Below are positions 12,429-24,200 of a stretch of 64,000 bases of DNA, piece after piece. The position numbers were made by a program, and so were the translations under genes. A model generated the notes under the pieces. The model was not told the DNA's origin. It ran no database searches and saw only the letters and a list, made by a program, of their open reading frames with translations. Positions within the stretch are counted from its first letter, which is position 1, and each line of letters begins with the position of its first letter. Source of the DNA: Xiphophorus maculatus (Eukaryota; Chordata; Actinopteri; Cyprinodontiformes; Poeciliidae); contig NC_036450.1 of the NCBI RefSeq assembly GCF_002775205.1, forward strand, positions 5,147,199-5,211,198. Reading direction: 5' to 3'.

Positions 12429-12966
12429 TGATAGGTATTTTCCTTTCGAACCTAAATAAAAGAAAGAACCACAGACAACGTATATGAATTTTATGTAGAG
12501 CTTTTGCAAAAGGAGAAGGCTCTGAGAACTCTTCTTCCAAAGAATCCACAGAGCATTCTGGTCTGCCCTCACAATAGCTTCTGTTTTTATTGTCAAGAAG
12601 GACAGGCAAGGGGGCAGTCAGGAAAAACAACAGAGGTCGTAAAGCTTCTAACCCAAACATCTAACAACCCAGGTCCAGATGTGATATCTGATCAAAGGTC
12701 TGAGCCCGGTTCAAATCTCGGTCAATATTGTCAAGAAAACAAAATACGACTGCTCACAGGTGGTTACTAAATTAGGAGGTGTTCTTGCAAAAGGGTTTAA
12801 GGTCTGAGAAACTTAGTGTTATCTATTTCTCGTAAAGTTGAACAGACAGTAGTGACCTCCAGGTCAGTTAAAGAAGAGAACACTTTAAACAGAAAATCAC
12901 AAAGTTCTATAGACTTAATGTGAACTAAAGTAAGAATAAAATGATAATACCAAAAAATCTCTAACA
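12429..12966 (-). mobile_element. Solo LTR, family 1
   Basis: A 538-bp block closely matches 33150-33690. On the minus strand it starts TGTTAGAGATTTTTTGG and ends AATACCTATCA. An AATAAA-type signal lies within its 3' third on that strand, which sets the orientation. No target-site duplication is visible at this copy (CATAA against AAACC), so the flanks may have rearranged. A retroviral integrase remnant lies 170 bp away on the opposite strand. Confidence 0.7.
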
Positions 12967-13130
12967 AAACCTTTTGACCACTTAATATTATATTTATGTC
13001 AAATCTCACCAACTTAAGCTAAAAATGAAAATGAAAAAACAATAGTAGATTGTTCCTGTGTTGTCTTATTGTTAAAACCTGCCCACTAGGCTTTGTCGAG
13101 CCTCACAGACAGTGAAAACCTTCCTGCCAT

Positions 13131-13335
13131 TTCCTGCCAAAGGCCTGTTGCATCCATCAGACCAGGTGACTGGGTCGTGATGAAGGATTTTCAGAGGAAG
13201 CTCCGGAACTACAAATGATGGCCTAGTTCAATCCAGAGGCCAATCCAGCTGCTGCTCATGACCAACACAACCGCTAAAGTCCAGGAAGGAACAACCTGAA
13301 TCCCCAGCAGCCACAGTGAGGAGAACCAGAACCTC
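13131..13335 (+). pseudogene. Endogenous retrovirus integrase C-terminal fragment
   Basis: One plus-strand frame resembles the C-terminus of gamma/epsilon-type retroviral integrases. It has a PGDWVV motif, then KDFQRK, then a stretch rich in Leu and Thr ending near a Ser-His. Two in-frame TGA stops interrupt it, one where the family usually has a tryptophan. The rest of pol is absent. This is a dead fragment. Confidence 0.55.
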
Positions 13336-13621
13336 TCTGTAACGTCCATCTAGATCAGACCTCCAAATCCAAAACAACAGAGTCAGTAGTAAAACTTCAC
13401 TCTACCAAGTATCAAGTACTACAACCTCTGACCCCAAAGAGAACATCGTCCAGTTCAACAGTTAGTTTAAATGTTTTTTAAAGGCTCTCCAGCCAAAGAA
13501 CTACTGCTGGTCCAGTGGCGAGTGGTCGAAGTGGAGAGAGAAGATTTGAACCATCACTGTTCTGACAGGAGGCATCAAATCCTCCTGAGCAGATAAACTG
13601 TCAGTGTTCCTGTTTCTACAC

Positions 13622-14749
13622 TTTACCTCCTCAGTACCGCGTAGCGATGGTCCAACAAAGAATTATTGTGATGATTAATCAGGTTAAAAATTGGCTCATT
13701 CTGAAGATTTTTAACCATTTACACCTTTTTATACAGTTTTATACATTAAAATATACAAAAAAAACCAGATAATTAAATCACTTGTTAGAATATATTTACA
13801 AAGTTTTTTCCATCTATTTTTAAACTTTCTAACTTCTTTTCTGCAGTTCCAGGGTGAGTCTTTCTTCATGACTCTTTAAGGAATGAGAAGCTCAGCTCAA
13901 TGTTTTTATCCAACCTTGTTATTAATCAGTGAAATAAGTTGGAGGAGAGACGTTTGGTTCCTGTTGCAGCTCAGTGTTAATCTGGTTAATCTGAGAGATG
14001 AGCTCCAGTCTAACACTGCAGTGAGGATTAAAACCGGCCAGACAAGGTGAGGGACGGAGGAGAGGTCACCATCAGGAAGTTTGAACCTCTGCAACAAACT
14101 GCATTTTAATCACAACCAGCTGCTGATTTTACTGGGTTTTGCTTTTTCCACTTAAATCCTTTATTTTCCGGTTTGGGTTGAATCAGGTGTGGCCCACGTT
14201 GGCGCTGTGGCGGGTCATATCCATGTTGGTTTATTCACTAAAAACAGGTTTACTTTTTGTTATCAGATTTAAATGTAAAATATAGCAGAGATGCAGCGAT
14301 CAGACCTTTTCTGTCCAACACTGATCTCCAGTTTTCATTCTGCTCTGATCTTCCAGTTCCTGGGATTTTTCCTCTAAAGAGAAAAATGTTCTGCAGATTC
14401 TGAGTTTCAGGTAGAAGTTCTGAATGAAACAGAAAATATGAAGATTTTCCCACTTTAGGCTTCAAAGCATTGACCTCTGACCTTCATGGGATGGGAATGT
14501 TTTACTTTAAATCAGGACTTTCTGAAAGGCAGAGTTGATGAAAAAATTTTTTTAATGCAAATATTTAAATTTGACCAGGAAAAGAACAGAATGAGCAGCA
14601 AATGAACCAAATGCAAACGAAGAAAAAGTTTCCAAGGACTCAATCAGAATTGTTTCACCAAGAAATAGATTGTAGAGACTGAACTATCTGTTCAACAGTG
14701 AGAGAGTTTCTCTGACAGGAGGAAAATCTTTAGACTCTTTAGACTCAAC
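13622..14749 (-). other. 3' flank of NLR B, duplicated at NLR D
   Basis: Positions 13622-14608 are nearly identical to 58278-59260 beside copy D. The two are so alike that a 63-residue chance frame has the same sequence in both. Copy B lacks about 320 bp of D (59265-59585). It probably includes the 3' UTR and downstream DNA. No independent gene is supported. Confidence 0.55.
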
Positions 14750-15279
14750 TCAGCACAGAAACACTGAGGAACCAGAACTGGGCCACCAGAACCCAAATCC
14801 AGGAATCAGAGGTTCAGTGAATGTGGTGTTGAAGGTGTGGAGGAGGATCAGTGAGTCAGAGGAAACTCTGTAGAAGGACAGAATGCCAGCAGGACAGTCC
14901 ACATACACTGCTACTCTGTTAGAGACAGAGGAGGAGGAGAGACGAGTTTCTCTGTTATTGTGCCAGACAGAGTAACCCTTAACATCAGAGCATCTCAGAC
15001 TCCAGGAATGATCATTTCTTCCAAACAAACAGTCTCTACAGTCTCCTTTCCTCCTGATTCTTCTGTAACTCACTGATATATAAACTCCTCCTCTCCACTC
15101 GACCTCCCAGTAACAGCGACCAGTCAGACCAGTTCTACACAGCAGCTGAGGAAAATCAAATCTGTCTGGATGATCAGGATATGACTGAAGCTCCTCCACA
15201 CGTGTCACCTTCCTGTTGTCTTCAGACAGTTTGAGTTTTCTGCTCACTGTGTTTGTGTCGATGGTGAGTTGACAGGAAT
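14750..15279 (-). CDS. NLR copy B exon 9: PRY-SPRY (B30.2) domain
   Basis: A 530-nt terminal exon whose acceptor is CTCTCCATCAG before ATTCCTGTC. It encodes [20 protein letters not shown] (PRY) and [16 protein letters not shown], then [39 protein letters not shown] and [17 protein letters not shown] (SPRY), and ends VFLC. B30.2 domains bind protein ligands through variable loops; a recognition role here is inferred from the family. Confidence 0.93.
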
Positions 15280-18200
15280 CTGATGGAGAGAACAAACACA
15301 ATCCAGCTGCAGTTATTGATCATTTATTGACACTTTGATGATGACTCCTGAATGAGTGATGTGACAGTTTGAAGATGGTTGAATGTGAGCTGCTTTGTTG
15401 TCATGATTCAGATGAAAAACACACTTACACTTCCTCAGACCTGGTGTCAAGAATGGGACTCCAGCAGGCTCCACCCTGAAAGGAGGAGGGGGGTCAGACC
15501 ATCAGTCTCTTTCAGCAGCAAACATGGACATTACATGTCTCTCAGACACACATTGTCCTCCACTGAGACAGGGACAGTCCAACATTTGGATTGCAACCTG
15601 CAGTGGATGTAGGAAGGACAGTTGGTGCTGCTGCAGCACAACTCATTTCTCCAAACACAGGAAAAGCTCCAACAGAGAGGAGAAAGGAAATCCCTCAGTA
15701 ACAACCTGAAGAAACTCACTGAAGCCTAAAAGGACATCAGGAAACTAAGGAAACATTTCTGGAAGCTCAACCTGATTTAATAATCAGCATTAAAATACAA
15801 TCAATCTAAACTCTGACACAACACCTGGATACCTGTTCCATCCACACTCCCACCCACAGATGAAGGAATGAAACACTAAACAGCCCTGCTGCTGAAAACC
15901 TGCTGTGGCCTCACTGTAATATCCAGAAATACAAACATTAAAAAGGAGAAGCTGCATCACATTCAACAAAGAGTTCAACAAGAATCAAAGATTTGATCTC
16001 TGAGCTCAGACTCACACACCAGGGAGAGGCTTCCATCATCACACACCTCTGACAAACACCTCCAACCTTTCAGCACTTCCTCTACCAACCAACACCACCA
16101 GGTGGCGCTGCTGCACACATTTACAATGAGACCAAGAAGAAGAAGCAGCATCCTTAATCCAGCAGCTGCAGTAATGGCTTGTGAAAGTGTCCAAGGAGCA
16201 TCTGGAACCAGAACCAGCAGATCCAACAGTCCAGAGAGTCTTTGTTTGTATCTTTCCTCTCAGATTTCCAAGCTGCTCTGAGAGGGAAATGACATCATCA
16301 CTCTACTGATGATGTCACGCTCTGATGTCACTGATCAGGAGCTGCTTCTACATTTCCAGCATGGAGGACAGAGAAGATCTCAGCTCTGATGAGGAGCTGG
16401 CCTGCCTTCAAACTGATTCAGGGTCAAGGAAATATTTCCAGATGAAGTCAGACTAAAATGTTGGATTGTCCTGCTGTTGCAATCAGAGGCCAAGAAGAAG
16501 CTTCAAGTTCTTCTCCTGTTCAGCTCTACGTTCCTGTCAGAGACTTCAGCTCCTCATGAGGAGAACAACTAAAGCCTGGAACAGACTGACACTAACATCC
16601 TGACATCTTATCCCTGAACAAAGCTTTGCAGCATCAAGGTGACTCTTAGCGCCATATATGGACAGATTTCCTCTAAAGGGGGCGGAGCCTGGATTGGAGG
16701 AACCAGCAGCAGCTTCCAGGAACAAACCTTGGGAACCTCTGGAGGAGAACATGGAGATGAGATTCCTGCTTTAATCAGTGGATTCATTGATAGAAAACAT
16801 GACGACTGAAATATCTGAGAGCTGCAGCTCCATTTTCTACAGATCTGCTGGAACATCAGATAGAAATGAAGAATTTCATCATTTCACATCAAATCTGTTC
16901 ATCTTCCACAGAAACAACTGAATTATTGACCTGAACTGGTTCTAAAGGTCTGGATGGTAAAAACATCCATTGTTTTTATGTCTCATTAGTTTCCAGAAAG
17001 AGTTGAAATGTTTCAGAAGCTTTTATCCAGCAGCTCAGTAAAGATCTCTCCTCTTTCCAACCTGATTTAGTCCATGAAGCAGAACATCTCTGCTGCTGCA
17101 GCAACAGGAGGAAACTTCTCCAGCTCTCAACTTCTACACTCTGACTGCTTGGAAACAGATCAGGGAGGAACAGCCTTTTCTCCAGGCTGCCTCCTCCTGA
17201 CTCTAGCGCCACCTACTGGCTGTTCACCAGAGGTGGAGAAAGAACTCAAACAATGTACTGAAGTAAAAGTACAAATAAACAGACAAAAATGTTCTCTAGT
17301 AAAAGAACCACATTAACATTTTTACTTTGAGTAAAAGTAAGAAAGCATGAAAAATATGTTTAACCCTCTATGGCATGACTTTTTATTTTTGTGGGGAAGA
17401 AATATTTTCCTGCATTCTTTGGGAGCTTGGTGGTCCCTAATTACATGTCAATCATAAAATCGGACTCTGACACCTCCTGGAACCAGATTTGGGTTTGTTG
17501 CCTCAGGGTAACATTGGTCTAGAACACCAAGATTGTCTACACTGATTATGAGAAATGAAATACAAATCAAACAAAAACTATATTCATAAAAGAACTATTT
17601 TTTGGACAAAAATATGTCAAAAATCATGCCCCCCAAAAAATAAAATAAAGGAGCAATGTGAGGTACAGCTATGTGGTTTGTTGCCTGAGGGCAACGCCAT
17701 GCCATAGAGGGTTAATATCTGCTGAAGTTGTTTAAAACCTGACAAACGAGCCTCATGGGAACCAATATTCTAATTTATTGAATATGACTGTAAATGTAAA
17801 TATGAGATGGAGATTATTCACATTAATTCAGTAACCAGGATGTGGAGGAGTTTAACGTTACTGGGACATTCATGGCAGGAGACGCTGCGCTCCATGCGCC
17901 CCGACCGCAGTAATCAATGTTACTGCCAGTTCAGCTGCTTACAACTATTTAATTGTTTTATTTATTGCAGTCGATTTAAACTAGAAGCTTGGTCAGATTA
18001 CATTAAACTTCTCTAACCTAAATCAGTTTAACATCCAAAACTCAGACAGCGTTTAGCAGCTTAACTTTCCTCCATATGTTTTTCAGATTTGATGGTGAAT
18101 TTTTGAAAGCTAGCAGTTCATGATATCAGGGAGGCAAAGGCGGCACCAGAATCATTGATTACTTTCAAACTAACCAACAAATCAAAAAGCGCAAAGCGAC

Positions 18201-21200
18201 TTGGATGTAACTTGTAAAGCAACATTTTATAGAAATGTAGTGAAGTAGAAAGTACAGATACTGTAAAATGTAGTGGAGTAAAAGTTCCCACCATTAAATC
18301 TACTTACGTACAGAAACATGAAAAATGTCCTTAAGTTCAGTAACAAAGTTCTTGTCCCAACAACCAGGATCAGGTGAAGGACCTCTGCAGTCCCATGATG
18401 CTTCCTCTCCCTCTTCTAAACCATCTGATGGGCTGATATCATCCCTCTACTTTATCAATAAAATGTTTTTCTTTCTCTTATTACGATTCCATTATTTATC
18501 CTAAATGTGACGTCAGAGCTGTGGATCTGGAATCTGATTGGTCGGATGGATATTTCCCTGGTTTTCCAACATGAAGGGTCTCTGCCTTTTTCCAAGACGT
18601 TGGGAATTTTTCCCAAACTTTATTGAACAATCCCAAAAGCTTTCCCAACTACTGAAAACCTAAACACATTAGTCTTTTCTTGGATCTGTCTAAAAGGTCT
18701 TATTATTGTTTTTCATTTCTACCACAGTCAACAGAGCACAATTCTACTTTTTCACCATCATTCACTGCAATTCTTCATTTCCTCTGGAAAACAAGGGATT
18801 TCCATTCTCTCCTGATTCCTTTCATTCTTTGGATCAGTTTCCAGATGTCGCCCCCTGGTGGAGATCAAACTACTAAATGGATGAAACTGTTAAAATTCTC
18901 ACTTTCTTTCTTTGCCTCATGAATAGTTTTCTTCACTTTTTAAGTAATTTATATTTTATTAAATCCTGAAAGTTGTGAATTTTGTTTAAAATGTAAAGTT
19001 CTTTATTTTTCTCTCCCATAACTTTTAAACATCCATCTGACCAACATGGAGTTACTTTTCTTCTCATCTTTGCTTCTTGGGGCTGATTGGTCTGGAGCTC
19101 CATCAAATATTGTTTTAAAGTCCTTTCTGCCATCAGTAGATCATCATGGAAATCTAACTGAACTTCTTTTATTAATTTAGTCAGAGTCCCTATTAAACTA
19201 TTAAACCCATCCCACTCTTTAATTTTCCTTGTGAGCCGTTCTTAGTCTGGAGAATGTTCCAGAAAACTGGGTAATGATCTCTGCCTCCAGATGAGGCGTC
19301 TAAATATTTAATTATCAAATTAAACATTCAGCTTCAAACTAAATGTTTCCCAGCAGACTGACTGAAGACATTTCTCCCTCTTCCTCCTCTATCAGACCTT
19401 CTCTGCTCCTGCAGCAGGTTCCTCCATACCTGAGAGCTTCCAGTCTCCAGTGTGGATCCTTCAGTCCAGCCGACAGCAGCTTCACTCCTGAGTCTCCTGG
19501 ATGATTGTAGCTCAGGTCCAACTCTTTCAGATGGGAGGGGTTGGAGGTCAGAGCTGAGGCCAGAGAAGCACAGCCTTCCTCTGAGACCAAACAGCCTGAT
19601 AAGCTGCAGACACACAATTCATCACATGATGAGAACACTGAGGTAGAACCCAAGGTCTGGACTGGACATTTTTAAAAGAAGAAAAAATTCAATAAATTAA
19701 ATTGTCACTAAAAAGAAACAGTAATAAAACTCTAATTCCGTTAAATGAGTAATAAAAATCAACATTTGTCACTTACAGAACGGATCAGAATAGAAACATC
19801 CTTCATTTTTCCACAGCAGGGAGTTCAGGTTTACCAGCAACAAGTTTAAGGTAAATGGAAAAATAAAACATTGAAGAAAAGGTAAAAATAAAAAATAACA
19901 GGATGCTGTAGAGTAAGGACACATTTACAATAGAGGGATAATAATGTTGTACATTTAATAAAAACATAATCAGTTTTAAAAAATGCGCAGCTGAGTAGAG
20001 TAGTTTATAATCATATGTAAGAGTTTTTTGGAAGCAGTTCTGGTTAGAAAGTCTAACAACTCCTGGGAGGAAGGATCTGCAATAATGCTCTTTTTTCTTA
20101 CAAAGCTGGATTGCAAGAGTCTTTGTTGCTCTGAGCGTTTCACTGGCCTGGTGGAGCAGATTTATTTCTATAGATAGGTTTATAGTTGATGCATTTAAAA
20201 CCAGGAGAGTGGACCAATCACACAGCTGGTGCCTCTACATGTTGCCTCGTGCTGCCACTGCTTGATCTCTGAAGCCTGGATCACCTGCACCTCTTTTCAC
20301 TCAAACTGGACACAGGCTGACCTGTATGGACATGGGCGTAAATCCCAGGTGGGTCGGGGGGTCCGGACCCTCGCAATCTTGGAATTGTCCCCCCAAATAA
20401 ATCATGAAAGAAACCTTTGTATTTAAACAATATAAATATAAAATGTAACATAAACAAAGAACAAAGTAAATCTGCCATTCATCTAAGAAAAGAACAAGAA
20501 TTAATTTTAAGGAACCCCCCCACCATTCTTAGAACAATGGTTCAGTCCAAAGTGTAGGAGGAGCAACAGCAGCTGAATGGCACAGGCTCCGTTAGAGCCG
20601 CTGAAGTGAGGAGCTAGCTGTTAGCTGTGGCTCTGCAGCACAAACAAAAAAAAACCTCCAGTAAGTAAATACTTAAAGCAAAAGACATGTAACACATTTT
20701 ATTTACTTTCACTGCTTAAGAGGAAGAAACACACTAATAAAAATCAGACCGCAGTTTGTTCATTTCATTACTTCAGCTGAATCATGATAAACTGCATTAT
20801 TATGCCTTAAATCAAAAGTAGCAAAACTGGCTACATTGCTTTCATAGACTTAGCTCCTTTTTCTGTCGAATGTTGCTAATATTCCAATTATGTTTAACTC
20901 TAACTCTTACTTTAAAAAGAAGAGTTTGAAACTGGAGTGGCTGAGTGTTACCACTAGCCAACAGCTCCGTATGTGAGCCGAGAGCAGAGGGGCTATTGAA
21001 GCTGATAGTAACACAAAATAAAGTATGTCTTTATTTATTATCATCTTCAATGTGGAGCCTTTAAAACCACAAAATAAATTCTGAATATTTTTCTAGAAAA
21101 CTCTGGTGCTCAGCCTTAAGTTTAAGTTATGATACTTCCCAAAAATTCAATTTCTACATATTTATAGGTTCTCAGTTGTCCAGGACATGAAAAAACCCAT

Positions 21201-24200
21201 TTGTTGCACATCCTATCACAGTTCCACTCTTGAATTCACTGAGTTCCTGAGAGCAACACATTCTTTCACAAATGTTTGTAAAAACAGTCTACATGCCTAG
21301 GTGCTTGCTTTCATACACCTGTGGCCATGGAAGTTATTGGAACACCTGATTACGATCATTTGGTTGGGTGGTCAGATACTTTGTTCAATCTCTGCTAGCA
21401 GCTAGTGGATAGAAATAACTAGCATCGAGAAAATTTTACCTGAGAGTTTCCAGGTTGCAGTTCGGACTCTTCAGTCCAGCAGAGAGAAGCTTCACTCCTG
21501 AATCCTGCAGGTTGTTGTTACTCAGGTCCAGTTCTCTGAGACTGGAGGACTGGGAGCTGAGAACTGAGGACAGAGCTTCACAGCTTCTCTCTGAGAGGTT
21601 ACAGTCACTCAGTCTGAGGAGACAGAGAGAAAAATCTGTTATTAAACAATTCATAAAATAACATTTTATTTTCCAGTCATTCATGTTCTTTTTTGAAAGA
21701 TTGAAGGAACTATCTTATTTTGCACATATTTATGTTGCCTTTTGTTGTGAATTGGTTTGGTCAATAGTTTGGTCGCCATCTTTAAAGGACTGATCTAAAA
21801 AGAACAAGGAGGCTGGCAGCAAAACTTTTGAATTCCACAATAAAACTAAATTCATCCAGTCTCAGTTTTAGCAGAAAGAGTTTTGCTTCTTTAATAATGC
21901 ATAATGATGATGGTGTTGTTATGGTGATGATGTTACATATTAATAGAGATTCTCCACGATGTATCCCTGTGGGCGACATCTGGGAGACAATGCATCAATA
22001 AATAAACTAAAACAACATGAATCAATATTTAGCACATCATTAAAAGTTTTCACTTGATCAACAATAAATACAGTAACAATCTGCGTCCTTACAGAGCTTT
22101 GTTGGAGGCTTTAACCACTGGCAGCAGCCTCAGAAGAACCTCCTCTGAGGTAGAGTATTTCTTCAGGTCAAACACATCCAGATCTTTTCCTGATGACAGT
22201 AAGATGAAGATCAGAGCTGACCACTGAGCAGGAGACAGTTTATCTGTGGAGAGACTTCCTGAACTCAGAGACTGTTGGATCTCCTCCACTAGAGAACTAT
22301 CATTCAGTTCATTCAGACAGTTGAACAGATTGATGCTTTTCTCTGCAGACACATTTTCATTGATCTTCTCCTTGATGAACTGAACTGTTTCCTGATTAGT
22401 CTGTGAGCTACTTCTTGTCTTTGTGAGCAGACCTTGCAGGAGTCTCTGATTGGTCTGCAGTGAAAGTCCGAGGAGGAAGCGGAGGAACAAGTCCAGGTGT
22501 CCATTTGGACTCTGTAAGGCCTGGTCAACAGCTCTCTGATGGAGAGAAATTATTTTAGGTTTATAAAATAATAAAAACTTCTTAGGTGTTTGTGTTTCTT
22601 CCATCAGGTTGACACCAGAGTTGATGAAGGTCAGATGAGCATGAACAGCAGCCAGAAACTCCTGAACACTCAGATGGACAAAGCAGAACACCTTGTCCTG
22701 GTACAGACCTCTCTCCTCTTTAAAGATCTGTGTGAACACTCCTGAGTACACTGAGGCTGCTCTGATATCGATGCCACACTCTGTCAGGTCGGATTCATAG
22801 AAGATCAGGTTTCCTTTCTGCAGCTCATCAAAAGCCAGTTTTCCCAGAGACTCAATCATCTTCCTGCTCTCTGGACTCCAGTGTGGATCTGTTTCAGCTC
22901 CTCCATCATACTTGACCTTCTTCACTTTGGTCTGAACCACCAGGAAGTGGATGTACATCTCAGTCAGGGTTCTGGGCAGCTCTCCTCCCTCTCTGGTCTC
23001 CAACACATCCTCCAGAACTGTAGCAGTGATCCAGCAGAAGACTGGGATGTGGCACATGATGTGGAGGCTTCGTGATGTCTTCATGTGGGAGATGATCCTG
23101 TTGGCCTGCTGCTCATCTCTGAATCTCTTCCTGAAGTACTCCTCCTTCTGTGGGTCATTGAACCCTCTAACCTCTGTTACCATGCCAACACACTGAAGAG
23201 GGATCTGATTGGCTGCTGCAGGTCGTGTGGTTATCCAGAGGAGAGCAGAGGGAAGCAGTTTCCCCCTGATGAGGTGTGTCAGCAGAACGTCCACTGAGGT
23301 GGACTCTGTAGCATCAGTCAGGATCTCCTTGTTGTGGAAGTCCAGAGGAAGTCGACTCTCATCCAGACCATCAAAGATGAACAGAACCTGGAAGTGTTCA
23401 AAGCTGCAGATTTCTTTGGTTTCACTAAAGAAATGATGAACAAGTTCCACCAAGCTGAACTTTTTCTCCTTCAGCACATTCAGCTCTCTGAACGTGAATG
23501 GAAATATGAACTGGATGTTCTGGTGGGCTTTGTCTTCAGCCCAGTCCAGAGTGAACTTCTGTGTTAGGACTGTTTTCCCAATGCCAGCCACTCCCTTTGT
23601 CATCACTGTTCTGATTGGTTGATCTCTTCCAGGTTGGACTTTAAAGATGTCTTCTTGTCTGACTGTTGTTTCTGGTCTGTGTGGTTTCCTGGATGCTGTT
23701 TCAATCTGTCTGACCTCATGTTCATCATTGACCTCTCCAGTCCCTCCCTCTGTGATGTAGAGCTCTGTGTAGATCTGGTTCAGAAGGGTTGGACTTCCTG
23801 CTTTAGCAATCCCCTCAAACACAGACTGGAACTTCTTCTTCAGACCAGATTTAAGTTGATGTTGACAAACTGCAGCAAGACGTTCTAAAATAAGACAAAA
23901 AATAAAATCAAGAACTAAATAAAATTTTATTCTGAAGATGTTTTGCATAAATGTGATTCCATCTCTTCAAATTTCAGTAAATGTGTGATTTATCCATCAG
24001 GTTAAACCTTTGTAGAAATCCTCTTACTTCTCTCCAGACAGTCAGCCAGCTGCTTCTGCTTCATCCTCCGCATGAAATTCAGTGTGATCTTCATCACTGC
24101 CTCTCTGCTGCTCCTCCTCTGCTCTTCATCCTCACCTTCCAACACCTCATCATCATCTCTCTGACTCTCTGTGCATTCTGGGTCATTTGGACTCAGAATC

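Larger units (their letters stand above)
15476..19429 (-). other. Intron 7 of NLR B, enlarged by transposon insertions
   Basis: The stretch from about 15970 to 18170 is absent from copy C, where about 230 bp of other sequence takes its place. It includes a composite MITE with a piggyBac-type element nested inside, and a small inverted repeat (GACATCATCA/TGATGATGTC, 16291-16316). The rest matches copy C. No separate gene is supported. Confidence 0.55.

Noticed and set aside
13906..14097. 63-residue minus-strand frame identical at 58557-58748
   Set aside because: The identity comes from a recent duplication of the NLR 3' flank; neither frame has a start context or domain.
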